From: Erysipelotrichaceae bacterium UBA2227
GTDB taxonomy: Bacteria > Bacillota_I > Bacilli_A > Erysipelotrichales > Erysipelotrichaceae
Length of the DNA: 63,349 nt
Direction: 5' to 3'
NCBI GenBank assembly: GCA_002348095.1
Contig: DDYT01000008.1
Coordinates: 1 to 63,349, forward strand
Position numbers and translations under genes: made by a program. The notes beneath the pieces are model-generated. The model had not been told where the DNA came from. It ran no database searches and saw nothing but the letters and a program-made list of their open reading frames with translations. Below are positions 34,414 through 43,428 of this stretch, one piece after another (position 1 is the stretch's first letter; each line of letters starts with the position of its first letter).

Positions 34414-35300
34414 AAATTTTCCCCAAGCAGCCGATACTGGGCCAGGGTTTCCATCAGCACGATCCGATGCTCTTCATCCAAATCGACCAACGGTAAACGG
34501 GTGTGACCGACATGATGACCGCATGCATTCATCGCGGCTTTGATCGGCACCGGATTGCTTTCGATAAACAATACTTTATGCAATAAGGAAAGTTCATTGG
34601 ACAATACTTGGGCCAGATGCGACTGATTGTTGCGATAAAGCAGGCACAGATCTGAAATGGTCTCGGGAATCAGATTGGCACTGACCGAAATGACACCGTC
34701 ACCGCCCAAAGCCAAAACATCAAAAATCTGATCATCATTGCCGCTGTATACCGCAAAGCCTTCTTCCGTATGATCAATGATCGTTTTGATCTGTTCCAGG
34801 TCACCGCTGGCCTCTTTGACCCCGACGATATTCGGGATTTTGGATAACTCAATTACGGTATCAGCAGTGATGTTGACCCCGCAGCGGGATGGTACATTAT
34901 ATAGGATGATAGGCAAGGAGACGGCTTTGGCAATGGCGGAAAAATGAGCGATCAGTCCGCGTTGGGTCGGTTTGTTATAATAGGGTGCCACCAAAAGCAG
35001 TCCGTCGGCACCGACCTGTTGGGCATACATGGAAAGTTCGATGGATTGTGCGGTGTTGTTGGTGCCGGTATTGGCAATGACGGGGATCCGGCCACGGGCA
35101 AACTCAACGGCACTTTTGATCATCAGCTTCTTCTCATCCACCGATAAAACCGGGGATTCGCCGGTGGTTCCGATGACGATGATGGCATCGGTCCTGTGTT
35201 GAATGTGCCACTCGATCAAAAGTGCAAATTCCTGCAGATCGATCTGGTTGTCTGTAAAGGGAGTGACGATGGCTACTCCGGAGCCTTGAAACAGTTTCAT
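34410..35300 (-). CDS. dapA: 4-hydroxy-tetrahydrodipicolinate synthase
   Basis: 296-residue TIM barrel. Class I aldolase landmarks: GTTGESPVLS, the catalytic Tyr in LYNVPSRCGVN and the Schiff-base Lys in VGVKEASGD. Condenses pyruvate with aspartate semialdehyde. Overlaps dapB by 4 bases and asd by 1. Confidence 0.96.
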   Translation of the reverse strand: MKLFQGSGVAIVTPFTDNQIDLQEFALLIEWHIQHRTDAIIVIGTTGESPVLSVDEKKLMIKSAVEFARGRIPVIANTGTNNTAQSIELSMYAQQVGADGLLLVAPYYNKPTQRGLIAHFSAIAKAVSLPIILYNVPSRCGVNITADTVIELSKIPNIVGVKEASGDLEQIKTIIDHTEEGFAVYSGNDDQIFDVLALGGDGVISVSANLIPETISDLCLLYRNNQSHLAQVLSNELSLLHKVLFIESNPVPIKAAMNACGHHVGHTRLPLVDLDEEHRIVLMETLAQYRLLGENL

Positions 35301-36271
35301 TATTGTTCCTCCATGAATAATTGGGCAATTTGAATGGCATTGGCCGCCGCCCCTTTGCGAATGTTATCCGCAACGACCCACAGATTCAGTCCGTTTTGTA
35401 CGCTGTGATCCCGACGGATACGGCCGATATATACCAAATCCTGTCCGCTGACCTCTTGCGGGGTGGGAATATGATCTTCGAATACTCTCAAACCCGGCTG
35501 TGATTTGAACCGGCTGATGACCGTCGGTAAATCAAAGGGCTGTTCGACTTCGACATTGATCGAAACGCTGTGACCGTTGAATACCGGGATACGCACGCAT
35601 GTCGCACTGACCGGCAGATCAGCCAAATGCAGGATCTTGCGGGTTTCCTCGATCATTTTGACTTCTTCTTTGGTATATCCATCCAAAAGCATGGCATCGA
35701 TTTGAGCCAGGGCATTATGCAAGATCGGCTGAGGATAGAACGTTGATGGCAATCCTTTTAGATTTCGCTCTAAGTCTTGTACGCCTTTATAGCCGGAACC
35801 GGATACGGCCTGAAACGTCGTATAGATGACCCGTTTGAGCCCTAAAGGTTTTAGGGCGTTCAGCGGAATGACCGATTGGATCGTCGAGCAGTTGGGATTG
35901 GCAATGATGCCGTGATGACCCTTTGCATCGAGCGGATTGACTTCCGGGACGACCAGCGGTACCGTGGGGTCCATGCGCCACATACTGCTGTTATCAATGA
36001 CAGTGATCCCTTTGGCTGTGGCGATCGGAGCGTAAATTCGGCTTATTTCACCTCCGGCTGAAAATAAGGCGATATCGATGGGGCGATCGAAGCTGTGCTC
36101 ATCAAGCACTTCGACCGGATAGATCCGACCGTAAAAAGTTACGGTTTTTCCGGCAGATTTCGCCGAGGCGAAGAAGTAAATCCGGTTGATGGGGAAATCA
36201 TATTCCTGAAGCAAAGCGATAAAAGTCTGGCCGACCATCCCGGTCGCACCGACAATAGCGATATTTTTCAT
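35300..36271 (-). CDS. asd: Aspartate-semialdehyde dehydrogenase
   Basis: 323 residues. GATGMVGQTFI for NADP at the N-terminus, active-site Cys in NPNCSTIQSVIPL, and the His-containing RIPVFNGHSVSINVE. Reduces aspartyl phosphate to the semialdehyde. Coupled to dapF by a 4-base overlap. Confidence 0.96.
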   Translation of the reverse strand: MKNIAIVGATGMVGQTFIALLQEYDFPINRIYFFASAKSAGKTVTFYGRIYPVEVLDEHSFDRPIDIALFSAGGEISRIYAPIATAKGITVIDNSSMWRMDPTVPLVVPEVNPLDAKGHHGIIANPNCSTIQSVIPLNALKPLGLKRVIYTTFQAVSGSGYKGVQDLERNLKGLPSTFYPQPILHNALAQIDAMLLDGYTKEEVKMIEETRKILHLADLPVSATCVRIPVFNGHSVSINVEVEQPFDLPTVISRFKSQPGLRVFEDHIPTPQEVSGQDLVYIGRIRRDHSVQNGLNLWVVADNIRKGAAANAIQIAQLFMEEQ

Positions 36272-37050
36272 AGTCCTTCTCCTTCGAAGTATCCGGAAGC
36301 GATTTTGACGGCCGGTCCGCTGAGGATGACATCTTCACCGACATGTACTTGCAGATGGCCGCCCTGTACCTCTACGGTAACATCAGGATCAGTCAGTTGG
36401 AGTCGGTGGGCAATCACGGCACTGGCCGCACTGCCGGTACCACAGGACAGTGTCCAGCCGGCACCGCGTTCATGCGTGATGACTTTGATGGTCGATCGGT
36501 CGATGACTTCGATGAAGTTGACATTGATCGCCTGCGGAAAGCGCGGGTGGTAGGACAGCTTTTCTCCCAATTGGCGGATGTCCATCGTTTTGTCTTGGAT
36601 CACGATGGCATGCAGGGTACCGAGAAATACGGTGTGCAGGGTAATTCCGTCGATGATGACAGAATCGGGATCGATTACCATATTTTCATCCAAATCAAAT
36701 TTCGGTCGATTTAGATTGAGAGAGATAATATCTTCTTGAGCATCGACATCGATGACTCCTGCCAAAGTTTCGACCGTGACCGGTCCTTTGGGCAGATACC
36801 CATGATTCAGGCAATACTTGACAAAGCAGCGCAAGCCGTTTCCGCACATTGGTGCCGGAGATCCGTCGCTGTTGTAATATTCCATCCGGATATCGGCAAT
36901 GTCACTGGGATAGGGGATCATCAGTCCATCCGCTCCGATACCGAAGTGGCGGTCACACAGCCGTTTTGCAACCAGTGAAGCATCAGTTGATGGCGGTTCG
37001 ATCAGTATGAAATCATTGCCGGTCCCGTGATATTTCTCGAAGCGGATCAT
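36268..37050 (-). CDS. dapF: Diaminopimelate epimerase
   Basis: 260 residues, two similar halves. The catalytic cysteines are in PMCGNGLRCF and LSCGTGSAASAV; FEKYHGTGNDFI opens the protein. Converts LL- to meso-diaminopimelate. Overlaps lysC and asd by 4 bases each. Confidence 0.96.
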   Translation of the reverse strand: MIRFEKYHGTGNDFILIEPPSTDASLVAKRLCDRHFGIGADGLMIPYPSDIADIRMEYYNSDGSPAPMCGNGLRCFVKYCLNHGYLPKGPVTVETLAGVIDVDAQEDIISLNLNRPKFDLDENMVIDPDSVIIDGITLHTVFLGTLHAIVIQDKTMDIRQLGEKLSYHPRFPQAINVNFIEVIDRSTIKVITHERGAGWTLSCGTGSAASAVIAHRLQLTDPDVTVEVQGGHLQVHVGEDVILSGPAVKIASGYFEGEGL

Positions 37051-38252
37051 AAGTGGAAGGCCAAGGCAATCAGATGCACTGCTTTTTCCTTTAACACCCG
37101 GTCGATCGTATAAGAAATACTGATTTCCGAGGTCGTGATCAGCTTGTAATCGATGTCATGATCCGCAAACAGTTCAAACAGGGTCGCCGCAACCCCGGAT
37201 TGAGTGCGCATGGCCATACCGACCACCGAGATTTTGACGATGTCGGTGTCTGTCGATATGATCACATCTTCGTATTTGTCCGTGACTTGCTTTAGTACGT
37301 CATTGATCAGAGGGGCATCATCAAAGGATGCCGTAAAGGCCAGATTCACAAATCCATCGGGGGTATGGGTTTGGGAGATCATGTCAATGTTGATTTCATT
37401 TTGAGCCAGACGGATAAACAGATCGGCAGTATGTTTCGGTCCGCTGGGCAGATGATTGATCGAGACGAGAATAACTCGTTCGCTGACAGATAAGCCGGTG
37501 ATGCTCTTGTTTTCCATGGTTGGATCAAACTCCTTTATCAAGGTACCCGGGGTACGGGTGTGTGCGGATGCGACGATGATTTCGACGCGGAAACGGTGAC
37601 CGATCTCGATTGACCGCGGTTCCATGACCTTGGCTCCGAGAAAGGCCATTTCTTTCATTTCTTCATAACTGATGACATCGATTTTCCTTGCCTGCGGATA
37701 CAGACGCGGATCAATTCCGTAAATGCCGTCGACATCGGTATAAATCTCGACCCGGCAGTTGAGCTTTGCGCCTAAAGCAACCGCAGTCGTATCCGATCCG
37801 CCACGACCCAGCGTTGTGATATCGCCATCCTGATTCAATCCCTGAAATCCGGCCACGACGACGATTTTGCCTTCGCGCAGATGACGGGATACTTTTTCAA
37901 TATCGATGTCTTCGATCTTATTCTTGGTGTGAAGTCCGCTGGTTTTGATACCGGCCTGAAATCCGGTCAGACCGACGGTCGGATGTCCTTTTTCGTTGAG
38001 GATCATCGATAGCAGAGAGACTGAGACTTGCTCTCCGGTGCTGATCAGCAGATCGACCTCCCGCTTGGACGGGTTCACGGAAGCCTGATGGGCAAGTTCG
38101 AGCAGTTGATTGGTCGTTTTTCCCATGGCGGAGACAACGACCGTGATGTCATATCCTTCGCTTTTTTTCTCGAGGATCCGCTGGGCCACGGCTTGCATTT
38201 TTTCAATGTTCTCGACGGACGACCCGCCGAATTTCATAACACACGGATTCAT
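37047..38252 (-). CDS. lysC: Aspartate kinase
   Basis: About 401 residues. KFGGSSV near the N-terminus, FQGLNQDGDITTLGRGGSDT in the kinase core and two C-terminal ACT domains (about 260-401), the site of feedback inhibition. First step of the aspartate pathway. ATG 38252 is used because GGAG is 7 bases before it; a start 6 codons upstream would enter lysA. Regulation at RNA level comes from the operon's lysine riboswitch. Confidence 0.95.
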   Translation of the reverse strand: MNPCVMKFGGSSVENIEKMQAVAQRILEKKSEGYDITVVVSAMGKTTNQLLELAHQASVNPSKREVDLLISTGEQVSVSLLSMILNEKGHPTVGLTGFQAGIKTSGLHTKNKIEDIDIEKVSRHLREGKIVVVAGFQGLNQDGDITTLGRGGSDTTAVALGAKLNCRVEIYTDVDGIYGIDPRLYPQARKIDVISYEEMKEMAFLGAKVMEPRSIEIGHRFRVEIIVASAHTRTPGTLIKEFDPTMENKSITGLSVSERVILVSINHLPSGPKHTADLFIRLAQNEINIDMISQTHTPDGFVNLAFTASFDDAPLINDVLKQVTDKYEDVIISTDTDIVKISVVGMAMRTQSGVAATLFELFADHDIDYKLITTSEISISYTIDRVLKEKAVHLIALAFHL

Positions 38253-38253
38253 T

Positions 38254-39528
38254 TCACACTCCAAGATCATTTCTGATCAGATCTTCGTAGGTTTCACGTC
38301 GGACGACGATGCGTGCTTCATTGTCAGAAACGAAGACGACGGCCGGTCGCGGCAGGCGGTTATAATTGGATGACATCGTGTAGTGATAGGCTCCTGTGGA
38401 TAATACAGCCAGGATATCACCGGATTGACAGGCAGGAAGATAAGCATCCTTAATGATGATATCCCCCGATTCACAGGCTTTGCCGGTGACCGTATAATGA
38501 ACTGCAGGCGTCACATCGATCCGATTGGCAACGACAGCGGTATAATGTGCACCATAGAGGGCCGTGCGGATATGATCGGCCATCGACCCATCCACAAATA
38601 CATAGTTTTTCCCGTTGACCGTGGTTTTGGTTGTTGCGATGGTATAGAGTGTAGTTCCCGCATTGGCGACGATCGAACGTCCGGGCTCGATCATGATTTT
38701 TATGGGGTTAAGTTTTAGGGCTTCGATCTGATCGGCGATATGATCAAGCAGTGAGGGAAGGAATTCGCTCAATGTCAAAGGATGGTCCTGCTCGGTATAT
38801 GCGATACCAAAGCCGCCGCCCAGATTCAGCTCGACGATGTTGAGCTGATGATTGCGGATAAACCTTAACAACGTTTCGGCTTCTTTTCTGTATGAGTCCG
38901 CCTCGAAAATCTGTGATCCGATGTGGGCATGAAGTCCCATAAATCGGATGAGGGGTTCGTCACTTAGCTGTTGAATCAGGGTCAGTGTCGCAGGATCAGC
39001 AGTGCTGAGGCCGAACTTGGAGTCATGCTTGGTGGTAGCGATGTATTCGTGGGTGTGAGCATCGATGCCGGGATTGACACGTAAAAGAACGCGCTGCGGC
39101 TTATCCAGCAACGGTAACAGCAGTTGCAGTTCGAAGGGATTGTCCAGCACGATCGTACCGCATCCCAGTTCGATGGCCATCGCCAGTTCCTGAGCCGATT
39201 TATTATTTCCGTGGAAATAAATCCGTTCCATCGGGAATCCGGCTTTGTAAGCCGTGTACAGTTCGCCGCCGGAAACGACATCCAGGCTCAGTCCTTCCTG
39301 CTCAACGAGGTTGCACATAGCCAGAGTCAAAAAGGCTTTAGATGCATAGATGACTTCAGAGGCGAGTTTCGGATGAACGAAAACACGCTTAAATAACTGC
39401 ATCTGGTTGCGGATCATTTTTTCATCCATGACATAGAGCGGCGTGCCAAAGCGCTCAACGAGTTCAGTGGCCGTCAACTGTCCGATCATTAAGTGTCCGG
39501 GATGTGTCAGGGTGCTTTTTTGTGTCAT
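38254..39528 (-). CDS. lysA: Diaminopimelate decarboxylase
   Basis: 424 residues, PLP enzyme with TIM barrel and C-terminal beta domain. PLP-Lys in EVIYASKAFL, HGNNKSAQEL, GGGFGIAY, EPGRSIVANAG and CESGDII are present. Last step to L-lysine, yet the first gene after the riboswitch. Separated by one base from lysC. Confidence 0.96.
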   Translation of the reverse strand: MTQKSTLTHPGHLMIGQLTATELVERFGTPLYVMDEKMIRNQMQLFKRVFVHPKLASEVIYASKAFLTLAMCNLVEQEGLSLDVVSGGELYTAYKAGFPMERIYFHGNNKSAQELAMAIELGCGTIVLDNPFELQLLLPLLDKPQRVLLRVNPGIDAHTHEYIATTKHDSKFGLSTADPATLTLIQQLSDEPLIRFMGLHAHIGSQIFEADSYRKEAETLLRFIRNHQLNIVELNLGGGFGIAYTEQDHPLTLSEFLPSLLDHIADQIEALKLNPIKIMIEPGRSIVANAGTTLYTIATTKTTVNGKNYVFVDGSMADHIRTALYGAHYTAVVANRIDVTPAVHYTVTGKACESGDIIIKDAYLPACQSGDILAVLSTGAYHYTMSSNYNRLPRPAVVFVSDNEARIVVRRETYEDLIRNDLGV

Positions 39529-39549
39529 CGGGGGTCCCTCGGTTTCTAT

Positions 39550-39580
39550 AAAACAAAAACCATGAGCAAAAGGCTCATGG
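39550..39580 (-). terminator. Riboswitch-controlled terminator
   Basis: CCATGAGC/GCTCATGG (minus strand, 39580-39573 and 39567-39560) followed by TTTTTGTTTT. Confidence 0.9.
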
Positions 39581-39764
39581 CTATAATAGCATTCCTTTCG
39601 CCCTTCCGTGGAAAAAGCGCATTCCGGTTCGATTGGGCAACCAAACGGGAACAGTCTTATGTTTGTTCAACATAAGCCCAGCATTCTCATGCTTCGGCGA
39701 TCGTCCCTCAACCTTTCGGTTTAATGACGCATCGCGGCCTCTTTTAACACAGCGTTATTTAGTT
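39550..39764 (-). promoter_or_regulatory. Lysine riboswitch (L box) before lysA
   Basis: Minus-strand leader. The aptamer core reads AGAGGCCGCG (from 39742), CCGAAAGG (around 39715), GGGACGATCGCCGAAGC (39706-39690), a hairpin GCATGAGAATGC, GCTTATGTTGAACATAAG, and ACTGTTCCC (39653-39645), in the order of known lysine riboswitches. It ends in a terminator, so lysine binding should stop transcription of the whole lysA-to-deacetylase operon. Confidence 0.88.
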
Positions 39765-39770
39765 TTTACA

Positions 39771-39799
39771 AGAGTACCACAGAATATTTTGAATGTCAA
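39771..39799 (-). promoter_or_regulatory. Promoter of the lysine operon
   Basis: Minus strand TTGACA (39794-39799, perfect) and extended -10 TGGTACTCT with the hexamer at 39771-39776, 17-base spacing. Confidence 0.7.
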
Positions 39800-39822
39800 T
39801 GCATTCACTGAGATTGAATCAA

Positions 39823-40317
39823 TCAATTTCCGACAGATGTACTGCGTCGTTCCATCCAGGTCACATCCATCCATTCGCCGGTATCCATCATACCGATGCG
39901 TTCACGGATCCCGACGATCCGAAACCCGTGATCCAAATGAAATTTCACGCTCGTGACGTTGCGACTGATGACACCGGCAACCAATGTCCAGAAGCCCAGT
40001 TTCTCGCTTTGTTCGATCAAATGAGACATCAGCATGGAACCGATGCCCTGATGCTGATGGGCGGAGTCGATGTAAATGCTCACTTCGGCAACGCCGCGAT
40101 AAACATAGCGGGTGGAGGTGGGGGATAGGGCGGTCCATCCGATGACATCCGTGTCGATCATGGCTACCCAGCGGGCATCTTTGATGTGCTGTTGATCAAA
40201 GGATGACCAGTCAGGTACAGTCGATGTGAAAGTCGCAATCTCAGTGTCGATCCCTTGTTGATAGATTTTGCTTACTTCAGGATAATGCGCCTGGCGCAAC
40301 GGCACGATCTTGACCAT
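39823..40317 (-). CDS. GNAT acetyltransferase, phosphinothricin acetyltransferase-like
   Basis: About 164 residues. Features of the Pat/Bar-like GNAT group: IYQQGIDTEIATF, AEVSIYIDSAHQHQGIGSML (acetyl-CoA loop) and the GFRIVGIRERIGMMDTGEWMDV C-terminal region. Substrate unknown; many relatives acetylate amino acids or amino-acid analogues. ATG 40317 or an ATG 7 codons upstream (40338) is possible; the first is at the asnB stop, so it is in the asnB transcript. Confidence 0.82.
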   Translation of the reverse strand: MVKIVPLRQAHYPEVSKIYQQGIDTEIATFTSTVPDWSSFDQQHIKDARWVAMIDTDVIGWTALSPTSTRYVYRGVAEVSIYIDSAHQHQGIGSMLMSHLIEQSEKLGFWTLVAGVISRNVTSVKFHLDHGFRIVGIRERIGMMDTGEWMDVTWMERRSTSVGN

Positions 40318-40318
40318 C

Positions 40319-41893
40319 TTACTTACCGCTGTCGCCATAGTTGGCTAAGACTCTCGCACTGGGGTCGGTGACATTGCACCCTTCCCAAGTGGGATTTGGC
40401 ATCCAATAGGAAGGGATCAGATGAGACTGTTGAGGGTAAAACTTCTCAAAGATATCGCGATACCAGAGGGCTTCTTTGGTAAATGGGGTACAGTGTGGGT
40501 ATTTCTGCTTTGCCAGTCTGAGGTCTTCATCACTGTACAGACGATCGGCGGCTTTTTTCAGTTCATCGACCATCGAGTGACCGACGGCATCGGAAAAGGC
40601 GGCTTTCTGTCGCCACAAAATCTCGTCCGGCAACAAACCTTCATCTTCAAATGCTTTTCTCAGCAGGAATTTACCCATGCCGGTCGTGTTCATTTTCAGT
40701 TTTCCGTCAATAGCTATGACGTCGCGGACAAAGGATAAATCTCCAAAGGGGACGCGGGCTTCCAGTGACCAGGCGGCGATACAGCGATCAGCCCGCAGCA
40801 CATCGTACATATACAGTTCGCGCATACGCTTCTTGCTTTCTTCCGTAAAGGCGTGGGCACTCGGGGCAAAGTCCGTATATTTGTAACCAAAGAGTTCGTC
40901 GCTGATCTCACCGGTAAGCAGAACTTTGATTTCGCTGTGCTGATGAATATATTTGCATAACAGGTACATACCGATGGAGGCCCGGACGGTAGTTATATCG
41001 TAGGATTCGAGATGATAAATCACATAAGGAAGTGCGGATATCACATCTTCTACGGTCATAATCGCTTCGTAGTGACGGCTTTTGATCTTTTGAGCGACGA
41101 TACGGGCATATTTGAGATCGATGGCATCGCTTTTCATGCCGATCGCAAAGGTCGTAATGGGGGTGTCTGAGTATTTGGCGGCTAAAGCACATACCAGCGA
41201 AGAGTCCAGTCCGCCCGAGAGCAGATAGCCGATGGGTACATCGGACATCATGCGCTTTTTCACACCTTCAGTCAGTCCGATGTTGATGCGGGTCAGGATG
41301 TCATCCATGTCGTTCAGTGTCTGTTGAACGTGGGTCACATCGTTATATTTGATCCACTCGCCGCCATAATATAAGGTACCGATCGGGAAGGGTCGGATGT
41401 TATCACACAGAGGAAGGAGTGATTTGGCTTCGGAAGCAAATGCCAATTGTTTGCTTTCTTTGATTTCGCCATAAAACATCGGTCGTATCCCGATCGGATC
41501 CCTGGCCGCGATGGTCAGTTGTTTATTTTTGTCAAACAGGACAAAGGCAAATTCGCCATCGAGATATTTGCACATATAGCGTCCGTATTTTTTGTACAGC
41601 GGAAGAATTGTCTCGCAGTCGCTCCGTGAGATAAAGGGATAGGCGGAAAAGGACTTTTTCAGCTGTTGTTCATTATAGATTTCGCCATTGCACATCAGGA
41701 TGACTTCCGGTGTGACAAATGGTTGCATACCATTTTCGGAGATGTCCATGATGGAGAGACGGTGAAAACCAAAGGTTCCGAAGGATTCCTGAAGGATCCG
41801 GCTTTGATCGGGTCCGCGGTGGGCCAATGCATGAAACCCTTGTTGAAAAAGTGACTGGTCGACTTCGCTTTGAGCAAACATAAATCCGCACAT
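40319..41893 (-). CDS. asnB: Asparagine synthase (glutamine-hydrolysing)
   Basis: 524 residues. Starts MCGFMFAQ, so that Cys2 is the glutaminase nucleophile after Met removal; this fixes the start at 41893. The synthetase half has the PP-loop LLSGGLDSSLVCAL and ends in a DPSARVLANYG segment like E. coli AsnB. Makes asparagine from aspartate, glutamine and ATP. Controlled by the T-box leader ahead of it. Confidence 0.95.
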   Translation of the reverse strand: MCGFMFAQSEVDQSLFQQGFHALAHRGPDQSRILQESFGTFGFHRLSIMDISENGMQPFVTPEVILMCNGEIYNEQQLKKSFSAYPFISRSDCETILPLYKKYGRYMCKYLDGEFAFVLFDKNKQLTIAARDPIGIRPMFYGEIKESKQLAFASEAKSLLPLCDNIRPFPIGTLYYGGEWIKYNDVTHVQQTLNDMDDILTRINIGLTEGVKKRMMSDVPIGYLLSGGLDSSLVCALAAKYSDTPITTFAIGMKSDAIDLKYARIVAQKIKSRHYEAIMTVEDVISALPYVIYHLESYDITTVRASIGMYLLCKYIHQHSEIKVLLTGEISDELFGYKYTDFAPSAHAFTEESKKRMRELYMYDVLRADRCIAAWSLEARVPFGDLSFVRDVIAIDGKLKMNTTGMGKFLLRKAFEDEGLLPDEILWRQKAAFSDAVGHSMVDELKKAADRLYSDEDLRLAKQKYPHCTPFTKEALWYRDIFEKFYPQQSHLIPSYWMPNPTWEGCNVTDPSARVLANYGDSGK

Positions 41894-41908
41894 AATGTGT
41901 ACCTCCAA

Positions 41909-41946
41909 TAAAAAACAGCCTCATCCTGTAAGGGACGAAGGCTGTT
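41909..41946 (-). terminator. T-box terminator before asnB
   Basis: AACAGCCT/AGGCTGTT arms (41946-41939 and 41921-41914 on the minus strand) followed by six Ts. Confidence 0.9.
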
Positions 41947-42155
41947 GCTCCGCGGTACCACCCAAATTACCTGTTAAGGTCTCTTTATCCGGTTCTGTCA
42001 AACCTTTCGGAGGTAACGGTCCGTGCCGTCTTTTTCTACTGTGATTCGAAAAAGAAACTCCAAGGGGTTATATGCTTTGAGGTTCCGTGTTGGCCTTTCA
42101 CCGCTCCCAACTCGCTGCTTCGGATGACTCAAAGATACATATCCTTATCTTCGTT
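41909..42155 (-). promoter_or_regulatory. T-box leader (tRNA-Asn) before asnB
   Basis: The canonical T-box TGGGTGGTACCGCG lies at 41964-41951 on the minus strand, with GCGGTGAAAGGCC-type distal loop sequences upstream. The specifier is read as AAC (Asn) in TATAACCCCTTGGAG, which aligns with the specifier position of classic T-boxes. Uncharged tRNA-Asn should favour the antiterminator and raise asnB expression. Confidence 0.92.
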
Positions 42156-42161
42156 TTTATT

Positions 42162-42190
42162 AATATAGCGCAAAATGAAACATTTGTACA
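42162..42190 (-). promoter_or_regulatory. asnB promoter
   Basis: Minus strand TGTACA (42185-42190) and TATATT (42162-42167), 17-base spacing, just before the T-box leader. Confidence 0.55.
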
Positions 42191-42301
42191 TAGAAAATGA
42201 AAATATTTCTAAAATATGAAAGAGGATGTAAGTGATTTAACCGAAGAAAGCTGCCTTATGCAGTGTATAATATGAGTAAGGAAACCCAGGAAATACAGAC
42301 G

Positions 42302-42880
42302 ATGGACAGCAAACTAAGAGGACATGTCATTTGCTTGGATTATGATCCGCGATGGAAATCGGAGTTTAAGCGAGTACAGACCTATCTTTCTTCACTTTTA
42401 CAAGATCAGATTATTGGCGTAGAACATGTAGGGTCGACCTCCGTGGCAGGATGTGCGGCTAAGCCCATTTTGGATATCGATTTGGTGATTGATTCAGAAA
42501 GTGACTTCCACGCTGTGAAGAAGACACTTGAACAAGCCGGTTACATACATCGCGGTGATCAGGGAATTGAGGGAAGGGAGGTTTTTAAGCGATTATTTGA
42601 GGATGAATTTATGGCCTATCATCTGTATGTCTGCACAAAGGTTTCTAAGGAGCTGTTGAGACATCTGTCATTGAAAATGTATCTTGCTGATCATCCGGAA
42701 GTTGTAATTGCATACAGCAATCTGAAAAAAGAGCTGGCAAGAAGTTACCCGTATAGTATTCAGGACTATATTGATGGCAAGGATGCCTTTATTAAAAAGA
42801 TGCTTGCGGATCTTGATGAGCAGGGTTATCTGATTCAAAATTACCGGAATTCATCAGTCAACAGGGTTGGCAAAGATTAG
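42302..42880 (+). CDS. GrpB/UPF0157 nucleotidyltransferase-fold protein
   Basis: About 192 residues. VEHVGSTSVAGCAAKPILDIDLVI is split here as GSTSVAGCAAKPILDIDL, the family signature with the Asp pair of the nucleotidyltransferase fold. Function of the family is unproven. ATG 42302 is chosen because a TATAAT at 42266-42271, probably its -10, would lie inside a longer form starting at 42263. The ribosome site is weak. Confidence 0.8.
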   Translation: MDSKLRGHVICLDYDPRWKSEFKRVQTYLSSLLQDQIIGVEHVGSTSVAGCAAKPILDIDLVIDSESDFHAVKKTLEQAGYIHRGDQGIEGREVFKRLFEDEFMAYHLYVCTKVSKELLRHLSLKMYLADHPEVVIAYSNLKKELARSYPYSIQDYIDGKDAFIKKMLADLDEQGYLIQNYRNSSVNRVGKD

Positions 42881-42895
42881 GTTGTATGCTATACT
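42867..42895 (+). promoter_or_regulatory. dps promoter
   Basis: TTGGCA (42867-42872) and TATACT (42890-42895), 17-base spacing, with TG two bases before the -10. It overlaps the end of the grpB-like gene. Confidence 0.75.
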
Positions 42896-42928
42896 TTAAC
42901 AGTAGTAATTATCAATAAGGAGAAAAAT

Positions 42929-43354
42929 ATGGAAAAACTAAATGTTTACTTATCGAATCTGGCTGTATTGAATGCGAAGTTTCATAACCTGCATTGGAAC
43001 GTTGTCGGAAAGCAATTCGTTCAGATCCATGAATTTACCGAATCGGCTTACGACGGTTTCTTTGAACAATATGATGAAGTTGCGGAATTGCTGAAAATGC
43101 GCGGAGTTTATCCGCTAGTCAAACTGGAAGACTATCTCAAGCATGCTACGGTAAAACAGTTGGACAGCGTGGATTTCAGCGTTAAGGAAGTTCTGGATAT
43201 CGTTGAAGGTGATTTCAAACTGATGATGGACTTGGCTACGGAGATTCGCAATGAAGCGGATGAGGTCAATGACTTTGTGGTCGTTGCTGCATTTGAAGGA
43301 TTCGTTGCCGGATATCAAAAGAATCTGTGGTTTATTAAAGCCATCAAAGGGTAA
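42929..43354 (+). CDS. dps: Dps-family ferritin-like protein
   Basis: 141 residues, four-helix ferritin-like fold. NLHWNVVGKQF and FTESAYDGFFEQYDEVAEL hold the His, Asp and Glu of the Dps intersubunit iron site. Stores iron and protects DNA from peroxide. AAGGAG precedes the ATG. Its terminator has been split by the insertion element that follows. Confidence 0.92.
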   Translation: MEKLNVYLSNLAVLNAKFHNLHWNVVGKQFVQIHEFTESAYDGFFEQYDEVAELLKMRGVYPLVKLEDYLKHATVKQLDSVDFSVKEVLDIVEGDFKLMMDLATEIRNEADEVNDFVVVAAFEGFVAGYQKNLWFIKAIKG

Positions 43355-43359
43355 AAGAC

Positions 43360-43368
43360 AAAAGGCAC
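43360..43368 (+). terminator. Left arm of the dps terminator, separated from its partner
   Basis: AAAAGGCAC here pairs with GTGCCTTTT at 45209-45217. Without the element and one ATC the sequence would be a hairpin with loop ATC and a long T-run. The 1.8-kb insertion makes it non-functional in its original form. Confidence 0.75.
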
Positions 43369-43371
43369 ATC

Positions 43372-43405
43372 TGATATGACCCCTGTCAAGTAGACAGAGC
43401 AAATA
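43372..43405 (+). repeat. IS3 left inverted repeat
   Basis: Starts TGATATGACCCCTGTC; over the inner 31 bases it matches the reverse complement of the right end at 25 positions. Confidence 0.88.
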
Positions 43406-43428
43406 TCTAAAAGTATTCATGAACTTGG

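Noticed and set aside
39550..39764. T-box before lysA
   Set aside because: No TGGGTGGTACCGCG-type sequence; the conserved blocks are those of a lysine aptamer.
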